From contig JASEVX010000003.1 in NCBI GenBank assembly GCA_031761405.1, positions 14,002,973-14,066,972 on the forward strand: a stretch of 64,000 nucleotides of DNA, written 5' to 3'. Every line of letters begins with the position of its first letter. Positions within the stretch are counted from its first letter, which is position 1. The stretch is from Serripes groenlandicus. Lineage: Eukaryota > Mollusca > Bivalvia > Cardiida > Cardiidae. The notes beneath the pieces are model-generated. The model made no database searches and had not been told where the DNA came from. It saw nothing but the letters and a program-made list of their open reading frames with translations. A program made the translations under genes and the position numbers. Below, piece after piece: positions 20,943-30,867 of the stretch.

Positions 20943-21033
20943 GTTTGCAGGTGTAGGCCCGGTAACCATGGATGAACTGGTGTCTGGTTTACCCAGGAAA
21001 TACCTTGATATGAATGAGATATGGTTACAATTG
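20943..21033 (+). CDS. Probable internal exon of unidentified split gene
   Basis: A pyrimidine tract and acceptor CCTCCTTCGTGCCCAG precede 30 open codons reading FAGVGPVTMDELVSG then LPRKYLDMNEIWLQL. The end TTG|GTTTTAA is phase 0, which agrees with the phase-0 start of exon 23192-23302. Joined, the segment runs into a coiled coil (YLDMNEIWLQL-DSKVVGIEKY). A second acceptor (TTTGCAG, start 20951) is possible. A TTAA MITE begins three bases after the donor GT. The donor is weak, so the exon is likely but not certain. The protein family is unknown. Confidence 0.55.
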
Positions 21034-21036
21034 GTT

Positions 21037-21245
21037 TTAACCCTTTCCCTCATATTAGATGCTTTTTGACAGCTTTTTGAAAATATGGTGACAAAAGAAG
21101 AAATTTCTTAAAACAAGCAATATCTCCTTTTGTCACCATGTTTTTAACTATATCAGACTATTAAATTATTGTACTTTCTTTTTAAGGGAGTTTTAAAAAA
21201 AAAAAATGGGTATGTTTTTAAAGTGGTCTGCTGCAGATATGAAGT
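21037..21245 (+). mobile_element. TTAA MITE beside a splice donor
   Basis: TTAACCCTTTCCCTCATATT; the left subterminal CTGCAGCAGAC is deleted. The right side has GGTCTGCTGCAG but the terminal GGG is lost. The TTAA occupies intron bases +4 to +7 of candidate exon 20943-21033. Confidence 0.75.
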
Positions 21246-21369
21246 AATGTATGACTGAATTTGACATAGTCAGACATGATGACATACTGATTGACATGGC
21301 AGACAAGTTGGTCACTAATGGTGTTGTCGTTTGCAAATTGCTGATGAAATTGATTTGTGTTTCAGTGTA

Positions 21370-21561
21370 AAAATCCATTTCCAACATACAACAAATCTGC
21401 AGCAGACGACTTTTAAAACATCTAGGTAAAAGTTTAGAAAATCTCAAAAAAGTATAATTATTGAATAGTGTTTATGAGCAATTTCTTCTTATGCCACTGT
21501 GATTTCAATAGTCGTCTGCTTCCTGGGCATCAGACTGCGTCTACAAGTGAAAAAAGGGTAT
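21370..21561 (-). mobile_element. TTAA MITE, diverged
   Basis: CATTTCCAACATACAACAAA, CTGCAGCAGACGAC, TATGAGCAATTTCTTCTTAT and GTGAAAAAAGGGTA. Confidence 0.65.
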
Positions 21562-21869
21562 CTGCCTGATACTGATGACTCTTTCCTTTAAATAGCGACT
21601 GCAATGACAGACTTACATACAGCATTACCCTTGACTGTCCATCTGTGATGTATTTCCATATGAAAAGACATCATCACTAGCGTTTCCATTTGTGTGTGGA
21701 ATTCCTTACAACTAAGGGAGCTTGGACAAGTTCATGTTTCACTGACCTAGGTCAAAGGTCAAGGTCACAGTAGCTATAATATGTGTGCATAAAGATGATG
21801 TAATTCCTCTAGCTCTTCCTTTGTAGATGGATTTCCTTGATATATAAATTGGAAATGAAATGAAATGAT

Positions 21870-22003
21870 CATTAGATAGCATTGAAAACATTTTGGCAAA
21901 AGGAGAAATTGCTCAATATGAGCAATTCCACATTTTGCCACAAGGTTTAAAAAGTCATCTGCTGCAGAGGCGTTACAATGCGTCTGTGTGAGGGAAATGT
22001 TAA
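21870..22003 (-). mobile_element. TTAA MITE left half
   Basis: Core GCTCAATATGAGC and end GTGTGAGGGAAATGTTAA. The right half is absent. Confidence 0.65.
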
Positions 22004-22037
22004 AGCCTGATTTCTTTTCCTTTTATCATATATTTTT

Positions 22038-22340
22038 TATAGCTCACCTGTGCAAAAATTGAGTTATTTTGATCACATTTTGCCCAACATCTGTCCGTAG
22101 TGTGTTGTCAGTCGTCAGCAATTGTCTTGTTAACACTTTACAAGCCACATTTTACATTCAATCTTCATGAAAGTAAATCAGAACAAACATCTCCATCAAA
22201 TCTTAGCCAAGTTCGAAACTGGGTCATGTGAGGTCAAAAACTTGTTGAAATTAACTGACCACAAAATGAGTTATTGTGATTTACTATTTGGTTGGCAAAA
22301 CTCAGTTGAGCGATCCAAAACCGTCGTAGCCCTCTTGTTT
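22038..22340 (-). mobile_element. Short AGCTCACC-type Helentron-like element
   Basis: TATAGCTCACCTGTGC at one end and GTAGCCCTCTTGT at the other, around a single ~160-bp module region with GTCCGTAGTG. This is a minimal member of the family. Confidence 0.6.
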
Positions 22341-22526
22341 AGAGTCGTCAAGATCTGTTTAGAAATTATATTGGAAATATTGGTGAAAATGGAGAAATTG
22401 TTTTATTTTAAGATATTTTCTATTTGTCTGCTGCATACTTGTGTCAAAAATCCTGTCTATCTGGGGCCTGGATAACCAAGTTACTGATTGGACAGAAAAC
22501 AGATTATATCAATGCTTACAGGCCAA

Positions 22527-22753
22527 TTAACCCTTTCCCACTAGCAGACACTTAGAAGCATTTGCAGAAGATGACTTTTGAACATTATGACAAATGGAGA
22601 AACTGCTCATAATGAGCAATTTCGCCTTTTGCCACAATTGATTTCAACTCGATATTCAGTTATTATATTTGCTGTTTTAAAGATTTTCCATATGTTTGTC
22701 TACATGCTTTCGAAGTAATCTGCCACAGATTTGTTGTGTAGGGGAAAGGGTAA
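22527..22753 (+). mobile_element. TTAA MITE, full length, diverged
   Basis: TTAACCCTTTCCCACTAGCA to GTAGGGGAAAGGGTAA. Core GCTCATAATGAGC. Confidence 0.85.
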
Positions 22754-22990
22754 TTAACACATTCCCTAATGAGTTGTTTCCGTCTTGTTTAAACTGATAT
22801 TGTCTGCAGAATAGAACAGATCATCCAGACAAAAAGGAAAAAGATAATTTCAAAGCATAGAAAAACGGTTTGAAAAGATGCAAATCATTAAAAATTTGCT
22901 GTTTTGCATGCCTCATTGTTTGTGCATGTCTCTCAGACTGTGCGTCTTTTGTTTCTGGACTATTTTGCAGCAACCACTGTCTGGGATTCC

Positions 22991-23146
22991 TTAACCCTTT
23001 CCCTCATACGACAATCTGCAGCAGACGACTTCGAACATATTTTGTCAAAAAATAGAAATTCTCTATAATTGAATGGATAACCTATGATTAAAAGTGGATA
23101 ACATTGTGGCAAAAGGAGAAATTCAAAAAGCCGTCTGCAGTATCTA
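22991..23146 (-). mobile_element. TTAA MITE with internal deletion
   Basis: Right end TTAACCCTTTCCCTCATACG. The hairpin and left terminus are deleted, leaving AAAAAGCCGTCTGCAG 46 bp upstream of the next exon. Confidence 0.75.
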
Positions 23147-23191
23147 TCAGTTTTAACTATACTGACTTGTTATCGTTTTCTATAATTACAG

Positions 23192-23302
23192 GACTCAAAA
23201 GTTGTTGGTATTGAGAAATACAAGGAATTAGAAGAAACAAACGAAACTCTTCAAAAGGAGATACAAAAGCTTGAGAGGGCCCAGTCAGACACAGAGCGTT
23301 TG
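23192..23302 (+). CDS. Coiled-coil exon of unidentified split gene
   Basis: Well-formed exon of 37 codons between TTTTCTATAATTACAG and TTG|GTATGT, phase 0 at both ends. It reads DSKVVGIEKYKELEETNETL then QKEIQKLERAQSDTERL. Residues are over half charged or polar, with leucine/isoleucine at heptad spacing typical of a parallel coiled coil. It continues in frame into 34206-34289 and 38057-38146. No repeat in the window covers it. Many cytoskeletal, Golgi and centrosomal proteins look like this, so no name is given. Confidence 0.85.
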
Positions 23303-23412
23303 GTATGTAACTTGCTTTATATGGAAAAAAACTCTTTAATAATCAATTTTCTGACCACTTGGTCTTTATCAAGATTCTGCATGAGACAACTTTGAAAATA
23401 TGTAGCCAAAAC

Positions 23413-23591
23413 CAGAGATCTAAATACGACGAATTTTTCATGTACCAAATCCTTATTTGATATTCAAACCCTATGTTGTGGGTACTCAAAAGAATCTTCT
23501 CAACAAGTACCTACAACATAAGGTTTGGTTGAGTGATAAGAGAGATATTGTGGAGAACAGATCAGTTTTCTCCCCCTTATCTAGTCCTCTG
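23413..23591. mobile_element. Hairpin element H copy
   Basis: AAACCCTATGTTGTGGGTAC and ACCTACAACATAAGGTTTGG form the palindrome. The apex is shortened. Lies 110 bp into the intron after exon 23192-23302. Confidence 0.65.
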
Positions 23592-23629
23592 CAAAACCAC
23601 AGAAAATCTACACAAAATGAATGTATTAT

Positions 23630-23835
23630 TACTGGAAAAGGTTGAAAACATTTTGGCAAATCAAGAAATTGCTTGTTTTGAGCAATTTCTCCTTTTGTCA
23701 CAGTGCTTTTAAAAGACGTTTCCTGCTGGGGCTTTGGAAAAGGTATATATGTGCAAAAGGGTTAGCCATTTCTAACAGACAGATACATTTTGACACATGT
23801 ACAGCCGACAACTTTTGAAAACATTATGGCAAAAG
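23630..23835 (-). mobile_element. TTAA MITE left half plus a second fragment
   Basis: Core GCTTGTTTTGAGC and end ATGTGCAAAAGGGTTAG (to 23765), then ACAGCCGACAACTTTTGAAA from another copy. Confidence 0.5.
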
Positions 23836-24145
23836 ACTCATGAAAATGGTGGGAGAGGTTAAAGAGTATTGTAACAATGGTATCAACAACACAGACTTTT
23901 ATTTGTTGCCAGTTGTAACTTCTCATATTACCTTTGCATGCAACTCACTGAGTTTACCACATATACTAACTTTACGTAGTAGTCTGCTTGAAATTATTTG
24001 TGGAAAAGTGTGAAACATTTGAAAGAATCGTATTGTTTTATAATGAGCTGAAAACAAGCGGTGGGATAAAAAAGTAGAAATTTCTGATATTGAGCAATAT
24101 CTTCTTCTCCAATATTTCTAAAAGCGTTTTTCTGTAAAAGTATAA

Positions 24146-24342
24146 ACCCTCTTCCTGTTTCCAGCAGAGGACATGGTCACTAAAGGAGTAATTGTCCATA
24201 ATGAGCAATTCCTCCCATTGCCACAATATTTTCAACTGTATTCAGGAATTACATTTTTGTTAATGGAGACTTACCATATTTTTGTTTGGATGCATACAGA
24301 GTTCATCTGCTGCAGTTTTGTTTTATGTGCGAAAGGGATTAT
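24146..24342 (+). mobile_element. TTAA MITE, diverged
   Basis: Left end decayed. Core AATTGTCCATAATGAGCAAT, then CATCTGCTGCAGTTTTG and GCGAAAGGGATTA. Confidence 0.6.
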
Positions 24343-24478
24343 GTTGTCTTTATCATGGAAAGGTTTATGTTTGTTTTCTATTGGTCCAGACTAGAAACTG
24401 AAATACAGTTTGAATCAGGGGTGAAGTGACTGTTATTTTAATGCATTGTGTTTTCCACAGCTTGCAGGTCAAACATTT

Positions 24479-24920
24479 TATACCCTTTCCAACATACACT
24501 TGATTGATTGGTTGATTTATTGTTTGGGGCTTAACACCCTTTTCATATCACTGCGGCCAATTCATCTACTCTTCTGTTTCTAAGCTATCTCACACTTTTA
24601 TTCCACCCATCATAGTAACTTACCAAGCAACTAATTGCTTTTCCAAATAGACTTAGCCCATTGGTAATAAACCAATGATGCTTGTCATAGTGACTTTGGT
24701 CAAAAGTTAGAAAGTATGATGGCCGAGCAGGGATTCGAACTCACAACCCCTGGATGGAGAGCCCGAATTTCTACCAACTAATTAAGGTACCAACATACAA
24801 ACCCACATTCAAACGCCTTTTGAAGTGTCTGCAGATGACGCCTCTTGAAACCAAAAGAAGATATTTTCATAATTTCTGCTCTTGCTACAATGTTCTTCAA
24901 CTCTTTTCAATCAGTACACT
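24479..24920 (+). mobile_element. TTAA MITE hosting a SINE
   Basis: Left terminus TACCCTTTCCAACATACA, then the SINE, then GTGTCTGCAGATGACGCC and TGCTACAATGTTCTTCAACT. Confidence 0.55.
24499..24789 (-). mobile_element. tRNA-derived SINE, full length
   Basis: Minus orientation: (GATT)n tail first, then AGTCATTGG-type body, and head with GGATTCGAACTCACAACCCC. The 10-bp target duplication is CCAACATACA (24489-24498 and 24790-24799). Confidence 0.88.
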
Positions 24921-25040
24921 TGTCGCAAATATGCTCATATATTTTTCACTTATCTGTGGCACTATCAGGTTCTTAGACACCTGACTGATATGACACAACA
25001 GTTACAGTTCAAAGTGAAGGAGGAATAGTTCACAATTACC

Positions 25041-25234
25041 CGGAGCTCCAGATAAGGGGCGTTTTTCATGTTCTAAAATTCTTATTTGACCATCTAACCC
25101 TATGTTGTTGGTACTCAAAAAAATCGTCTCAATGAGACGATTCTTTTGAGTACAAACAACATAGGGTTTGCTTTAATAATAAGAGAGAAATTGTGGGAAA
25201 AAGAGCTGAATACCCTTTCTTATCTGGACCTCTG
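25041..25234. mobile_element. Hairpin element H, best-preserved copy
   Basis: Outer ends GGAGCTCCAGATAAG and CTTATCTGGACCTC are inverted. The centre AATCGTCTCAATGAGACGAT is a perfect palindrome. ATTACC occurs on both sides, possibly a short target duplication. Confidence 0.75.
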
Positions 25235-25407
25235 ATTACCTTGATGGGGTTCAGAGAGATATTCAACAAAAAGCCTTGACAGAAAAATCGGCCTTATGGG
25301 TTATCAGATTCATTGACACCTGACTGATGGACATCACCTGGAGAGTCTTGTTGCTAATGCTGTTGCGAAGGCCATGTCAGATAAATTGGGGGATATTTGT
25401 ATGGGGT

Positions 25408-25565
25408 TATCAATCCAAAATTCTGACCAAAAGAAATCCTGAAATTTGTATGTGGAATTTCAAAAATCCTGGAATTAGTCCTTAATGAAAACATTATGTG
25501 TATGTTAAGACTGATGAAAGTCAAGAATGCATGTGTTAAAAAATAAATTAATGCAGTCTTTTCCA
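25408..25565 (-). mobile_element. Fragment of ACAAGAG...CTAA Helentron-like element
   Basis: Reverse complement of 30540-30700: AATCCTGAAATTTGTATGTG, TAGTCCTTAATGAAAACATT and TGCAGTCTTTTCC. Confidence 0.6.
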
Positions 25566-25714
25566 GCTTCTGCAGCAGACAACCTTTTCCACAAGGTTCT
25601 CAACTTTATATAATAATAAATGTTCTTTCATTCATGGAGTTTCATATTTTTACTTAATGTGTTCAAAGTCGTCTGCTGCAGATTTGTTGTACATGTATTG
25701 TTGGAAAGGGTTAA
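25566..25714 (+). mobile_element. TTAA MITE with central deletion
   Basis: TTCTGCAGCAGACAACC joins directly to TTCCACAAGGTTCTCAACTT. Right end GTCGTCTGCTGCAG and GTTGGAAAGGGTTAA. Confidence 0.65.
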
Positions 25715-26003
25715 AGTTGGTACATTTTGTGGCCCCTTTATTCAAGCCGAGATTAGCATATATCTCTTGGCTAACAAGGGGGGATAGGTAACAAAGGATG
25801 TTAGCTGGTTCTCTAGCTATATGACAACTGATAGAATAACTGATAGAATAACTGGAGTGGTTACAATGTTGATGGTGACATGTTAGGGCTTTGGTAGGAT
25901 CATTAGCCATGAAATCTAGACGAGTATGTTTGTGTAACATTCTGTTGTAAATGTGTTGTATAAAATGATAATTTATTCATTGCTTCTCAAGCAGTGAGTT
26001 TCA
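25715..26003. other. Unassigned intronic sequence
   Basis: Contains a small direct repeat AACTGATAGAATAACTGATA near 25826. Otherwise nothing recognised. Confidence 0.5.
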
Positions 26004-26463
26004 TTTACCCTTTCCCACATCTAGATGCTTTCTGACCAATCTACAGCAGACGACTTTTGAAAACAGTGTGACAAAAGGCTCATAATGAGCAATTTCTCCT
26101 TTTGCCACAATGTTTTCAACTTGATTCAATAAATATATTTTCATTTCTAAAGATTTTCCATTCTTTTGCTCCCGGCTCGGCCAACTTTCTTTCCGACGTT
26201 TGACAAAAGTCATTGCGACATGCGTCATTCGTCTTCCACCAATGGGCTAAGTCTATGTGGAAAAGCAGCCAGTTGATTGGGATGATTGTTGAGTGGAGTA
26301 CTGGTGTGAGAAAAACCAGGAAACAGATGAGTAGGTGAACTGGCCGCCGTGATATGACTGAGAAATTGTTAAAAACGGCGTTAAACCCCAATCAATCAAT
26401 CAATCCATTCTTTTGCCACAATAGTAGTTTGCTGCAGATTTGTTGTTTGTTGGAAAGGGTTAA
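26004..26463 (+). mobile_element. TTAA MITE hosting a SINE
   Basis: TTTACCCTTTCCCACATCTA at the left, core GGCTCATAATGAGCAATTTC, interrupted at 26170, then GTTGGAAAGGGTTAA. Confidence 0.85.
26170..26404 (+). mobile_element. tRNA-derived SINE, 5'-truncated
   Basis: Starts in the head/body joint (CCCGGCTCGGCCAACTTTC) and keeps the full body and CAATCAAT tail. The 12-bp target duplication CCATTCTTTTGC (26158-26169 and 26405-26416) lies within a MITE. Confidence 0.92.
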
Positions 26464-26945
26464 GAAATAGTTCTATTGTTCTGTTTAGTTTTTAAATAAA
26501 ATATCTGTATTGACTTCATAATATTGTTGCTACAGTTAAGAACATCGTGAAATTGACAATCTGAGCGAACATGATTGGAACGAAGCTGGAATGCTTTAAG
26601 AGCAGAACCGAATTTTGCGCCCTGAACAAAACAATCATAATAAATGAAATAATCCAATAACATGAATGCTTTGCTCATTGAACAGTTGCAACAATTTACT
26701 CGATAATTATTTTAAGTTACTACTTTTGATAAAAAAAAAGCGTTCCCAGGTAGCTTAAAAAAGTAATCAATTTGACGGAACGGTAAAAAAGCAATCACAA
26801 TGATTTTGAACGTCTAAATGCTTTAAGAGCGGATTGGAACATGAGTTGAGCAGAACTGAATGGAACGGAGTGGAGTGTGAACGGTAAATTTGTCAATTTC
26901 ATGATGGATCAAAGTTGGGACACTTTAAGTGCGGAACGGAATTTC
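26464..26945. other. Unexplained stretch with GGAACGGA motifs
   Basis: Several related words (GGAACGAAGCTGGAATGC, GGAACGGAGTGG, GCGGAACGGAAT) and an inverted pair GTGAAATTGACAA / TTGTCAATTTCA near its ends (26549 and 26890). It could be an unrecognised non-autonomous element of about 400-450 bp. Confidence 0.35.
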
Positions 26946-27040
26946 CGTCTGCTGCAGAGGCGTCAGAAAGGGAAAGGGTTTAACTCATCTCCGCTGCAGA
27001 GGTTTCAAAATTTGTCTGTATCGGGAAACTCAATATGACC
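26946..27040 (-). mobile_element. Two TTAA MITE end fragments
   Basis: CCGTCTGCTGCAGAGGCGTC with GGGAAAGGGTTTAA, then CCGCTGCAGAGGTTTC. Confidence 0.5.
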
Positions 27041-27086
27041 CAGTAGAAACTTTTGGTTTTCAGCAAGCCTTGTCAACAAATCAATC

Positions 27087-27308
27087 TTAACCCTTTCCCA
27101 TATACAGATGCATTCTGATGCCCCTGAAGCAATTACTTTTGAAAAAATTGTGGCAATAGGAGATATTGCTCAAATCGAGAAATGTTTCCTTTTGCCACAA
27201 AGTTGTCAATTTTTTTCAGTAATTATACCTTCACATCTAATCGAGATATTTCATATTTTTACATAGATGTGCTCTTCTGCAGATTTGTTGTATGTGGGAA
27301 AGGGTTAA
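27087..27308 (+). mobile_element. TTAA MITE, full length
   Basis: TTAACCCTTTCCCATATACA to GTATGTGGGAAAGGGTTAA. Hairpin arms diverged (GCTCAAATCGAGA). Confidence 0.85.
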
Positions 27309-27654
27309 ATTACATAGTGATATAACTAAAAAATACGCTTTATACATTAATTTAGCTACAGATATTCCCATAATACTCTGTTGCTTACTCTGTTGCTTTG
27401 AAGAAAAATTGGTGACAGTGTTACTATAAATAGACTCTGAGATTCTAGAAGAAATTTGGGGCAATCACAAGAAAGCTGCTAAAATCTTCTTGTCTACGGG
27501 AGAGAGTGTCAACAAGAATGTGACTGTCATATATTTACGCAAGTGCTTCATGAATAATGCATGACTGAGCCATTAACCGTATATGATATTTTGGGGCGTT
27601 TGATTTTACTTTCTATACGAACAAATCAAATAATTACTGGCTGCTAGAAAGTTT
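27309..27654. other. Unassigned intronic sequence
   Basis: AT-rich; no coding or repeat signal seen. Confidence 0.5.
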
Positions 27655-27795
27655 GAAAAATAATATTGATAAAAAAATTAAATATATATTGGGGGAAAAG
27701 CAGAAATTGTTTTAAATGATCAATTTCACCTTTTCCAACAATATGTTCTAAATTCTTCTCCTGTAAATGGTATAAGAGGAGGAAAGAGTTGAATA
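27655..27795 (-). mobile_element. Decayed TTAA MITE core
   Basis: GGGGGAAAAGCAGAAATTG, TGATCAATTTCACCTTTTCC and GAGGAAAGAGTTGAA. Confidence 0.4.
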
Positions 27796-28111
27796 TAGAT
27801 TGGTTGGAATTGGTCAGAAACTGGTTCCGAGCCTACAATTTAGTCTTGACCCTTATTATTGATTTATGGAAGGGTTGACAGAAACCATCTCTCACTGTTC
27901 ATGTCCGGCGATTGCTTTCAGGGAATCATCATTAGCAGGAGGGGATGCACCACATATTATAACTAATTCCACTTTTGTACTGGCATTAAACAAAATCTTA
28001 CTATTTACTTCTAGCCAATTGATTTGGCTAAAGATACTAAAGATAGTACATTGTCTCACCATTCCTGTGTCCTCGCTATACTTCGGGGAGCATCCATCAG
28101 TCTAGACGATC
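27796..28111. other. Unassigned intronic sequence
   Basis: A 79-codon open frame at 27866 (MEGLTETISHCSCPAIAF...) has no motif, no splice or conservation support, and is not called. Confidence 0.45.
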
Positions 28112-28580
28112 CTTATTATACCCCTCCCCGACAAACGAAGTTTGAAGGGGGTATATTGAAATGGGTGTTTCTGTGAGATTCACAGACTTAGTACGTTGAA
28201 ATGAAAATTTGTTTATAACATTATAAATTTTATATTCATACCTATACATTAGGGTATCTACAAACAATTAATGAAATGTGTACACATTTATCTTGGCTTA
28301 AATTTGATTTTGATGTTGTTACTAATTTAAATAATAGTTTTCATTCATATAATTTCAATGTTTATTAATCTTAATCATACGAATCACAAGGTAAATATCC
28401 TTGTATTGCTTAAAAGAAGGTAATTTGAAGTATCCAACAGTCTTCAAAGGGATAAATATGTCAGCGTATTACCGTCTACAGTTGTTTGTGGATTTAAATG
28501 TTCTTTTTTTTTATTTCTACATGAACAACGAAAAATTGCGGCTTCTCTTTGACGCTTTGCGTCAAACATTCGTCTTGTTG
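28112..28580 (-). mobile_element. Helentron-like element, GTATAATAAGG family
   Basis: Minus-strand 5' end ACAAGACGAATGTTTGAC; 3' hairpin CTTCAAACTTCGTTTG and then GGGGTATAA. The interior equals 15400-15770 inside another element, which suggests one was captured by or inserted in the other. Confidence 0.55.
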
Positions 28581-28671
28581 TATGTTGGAAAGGTTTAGAA
28601 TATTTCTTAATTATAACAACATTACCACTTCCCTGTGTGAGCTTCCGTCCTGAGTTTGGTATATTTTAAGA

Positions 28672-28903
28672 TAAACCCTTTCCGACTTGCAGAATGCTTT
28701 CTGTTACCTCTGAAGCAGACAACATTTTGAAAACATTGGGACAAAAGTAGAAATTGATCAAATTGAGCAATATCTCCTTTTGCCAAAATGTTTTCAACTT
28801 TATAACAAAAATAATACTTTCATTTATAGAGATATTCAGTATTTCGAACGAAATGTGTTCAAAGTCTTCTGCTGCAGATTTCCTGTATGTCGGAAAGGGT
28901 TAA
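28672..28903 (+). mobile_element. TTAA MITE, full length
   Basis: AAACCCTTTCCGACTTGCAG to GTCGGAAAGGGTTAA. Core TTGATCAAATTGAGCAATAT. Confidence 0.8.
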
Positions 28904-28986
28904 TGCTTCACCACACACAAGAAATCTACAGCAGACGACTTGAAGACATTTAGTAAAATATATGGAAAATCTCTTTAAGTAGAGTT
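28904..28986 (-). mobile_element. TTAA MITE right-end fragment
   Basis: CACCACACACAAGAAATC, CTACAGCAGACGACTTG and CTCTTTAAGTAGAGTT, cut exactly where the next element begins with ACAAGAG. Confidence 0.6.
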
Positions 28987-30513
28987 ACAAGAGAAAGTTG
29001 ATGCAATGCATCAATGTCGCCGGATATCCATAGTGCAGTTATGCATAACACTAACATTATAGTAGGTGAATAAACAGTTATCGACTGAGGGGCATATTGG
29101 AACATCAGGGGTGGGGTCAAGTGAAAATGTATCATAACTTGCATTGTTTTGTCAACGAAGTGAATGATAATTGAAGCCTTTCATTGTTTATGATCAATCT
29201 CCATTCCAAAGTAGGTTGACTAGACACACAACCAACTAATTATTGATCATAAACAGTAATGGAAATGAGAAATCTTGCCAATCATTAGTCTTAGTATGTA
29301 TACAGTGCTTTCATTAAGGAATAATTATAAGATTTGTGAATTCCACATACACTTTTCAAGATGTTTGTCAGAATATTTGAATTTTATTATTTTTCAATAA
29401 AACCACAAAACAGACAATTTAGGATTTGCATGCAATAGCACATCATTTTACCTTTCCTCTATTAAAGTCAACAGTGGACACCTTTGCAGCAATAGACTTT
29501 TAAAACAATGAGTTAAGGGTTAAATCGCTGAGTTTTCTCTTTTTCTCAAAATGATATTAGCTTGGCATCCTAATTATATCATACTTTAACAAATGTTGAA
29601 ATGTAGTCCAATATTTATAAATTAGACCACATTCGAAATATAATATCAACTAAACAGTTAAATCTCATTGAAATTGTTGTATAATTTAAACTTAATTTCG
29701 AACATAAACTGAGCCCTACAACATGTTAATTTATTTTAATTCTGTCCTTCCTTTTTTATAATGAAAATAACAAAACTACTCATGTTTTAAAATTATATTA
29801 CGATGAGCACCCTTGTGTCAATGATCCATAACAATATGCAGCTCGGAAGCAATATGCCTTTAGGGAATTAAATGACACATTTAAAATTGTCAAGGACGAA
29901 ATAATTTTGTACGAAAGACCCGATTCTTTCTTATTCGCAGAGGTGTCGTTCTTGAAACTCTCTTTATAGGCAGAGAGTGTTCGTTCAAAGTAATTTTTCT
30001 ATTAAAACTAGTTTTTATCTCGGTTTGTTCTTTTCTTCATTTGTTTCGAACCAAATAAACATTTTAAATCACCTACGATTTACTATTTGTAAGTGAGTGT
30101 AAAGAGACGGCTCTCTGCAAAGGAGATTGATCTACGCAGTTGGTATTCGCGAGTCACGCTTCAAACAGGTGCGCGTATGTAAACAAATTAGACTGCGACG
30201 TAAAGGTTTGTAGTTATCGCCTTTTGAGTACATGTAGTATATAGTTTAAAAATAACGTATACCAGTCTAGCTAATAGGGACTGTTTTGTCTTCGTAAATA
30301 AAACAACAAAACATAAATGCGAGTCTAAATAAAGAAACTGAAAATACCTAAAACATCGGAATATTTATTTCATTTTAGATGTGTCATAACTTAGTGTTTT
30401 TAAACAAACGCAATTGTAATATGTTCAAGACATTTATATAATAATCCCCCCTCCCATGTGATTTCCGAAAACCTATTAAAAATAGAAGTCGCGGGCTTCT
30501 GCCCGGCGACTAA
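28987..30513 (+). mobile_element. Helentron-like element, ACAAGAG...CTAA family (long copy)
   Basis: ACAAGAGAAAGTTGATGCAA to the GTCGCGGGC/GCCCGGCGAC hairpin plus TAA. Longer than the 1.04-kb copy at 15281. Its last A is the first A of the next copy, giving a head-to-tail pair. Confidence 0.75.
29172..29275. repeat. Small inverted repeat
   Basis: TTGTTTATGATCAAT is mirrored by ATTGATCATAAACAG around a ~60-bp spacer. Confidence 0.55.
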
Positions 30514-30867
30514 CAAGAGAAAGTTGATGCAAGGCATCAATGTCGCCGGAAAAGACTGCATTGATTTATTTTTTAACACACATGTATTCTTGACTTTCAT
30601 TAGTCTAAACATACACATAATGTTTTCATAAGGACTAATTCCAGGATTTTTGAAATTCCACATAGATCTACAAATTTCAGGATTTCTTTTGGTCAGGATT
30701 TTGGATGTTTTGTATTTGTCAATAAAACCACAACAAATTAATACATTTTGGGATTTAAATTTACATGCAATAAAAAGCTATTAAATATTTCCATGTCTGA
30801 AGCAACAATGAAAACCTTTAAACATTGAGAAAACGGTTAAATTGCTGAAGACATGAACTTCCTCCTT

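Noticed and set aside
27866..28105. 79-codon + strand open frame
   Set aside because: No splice signals, motif or repeat of the frame; AT-rich chance frame.
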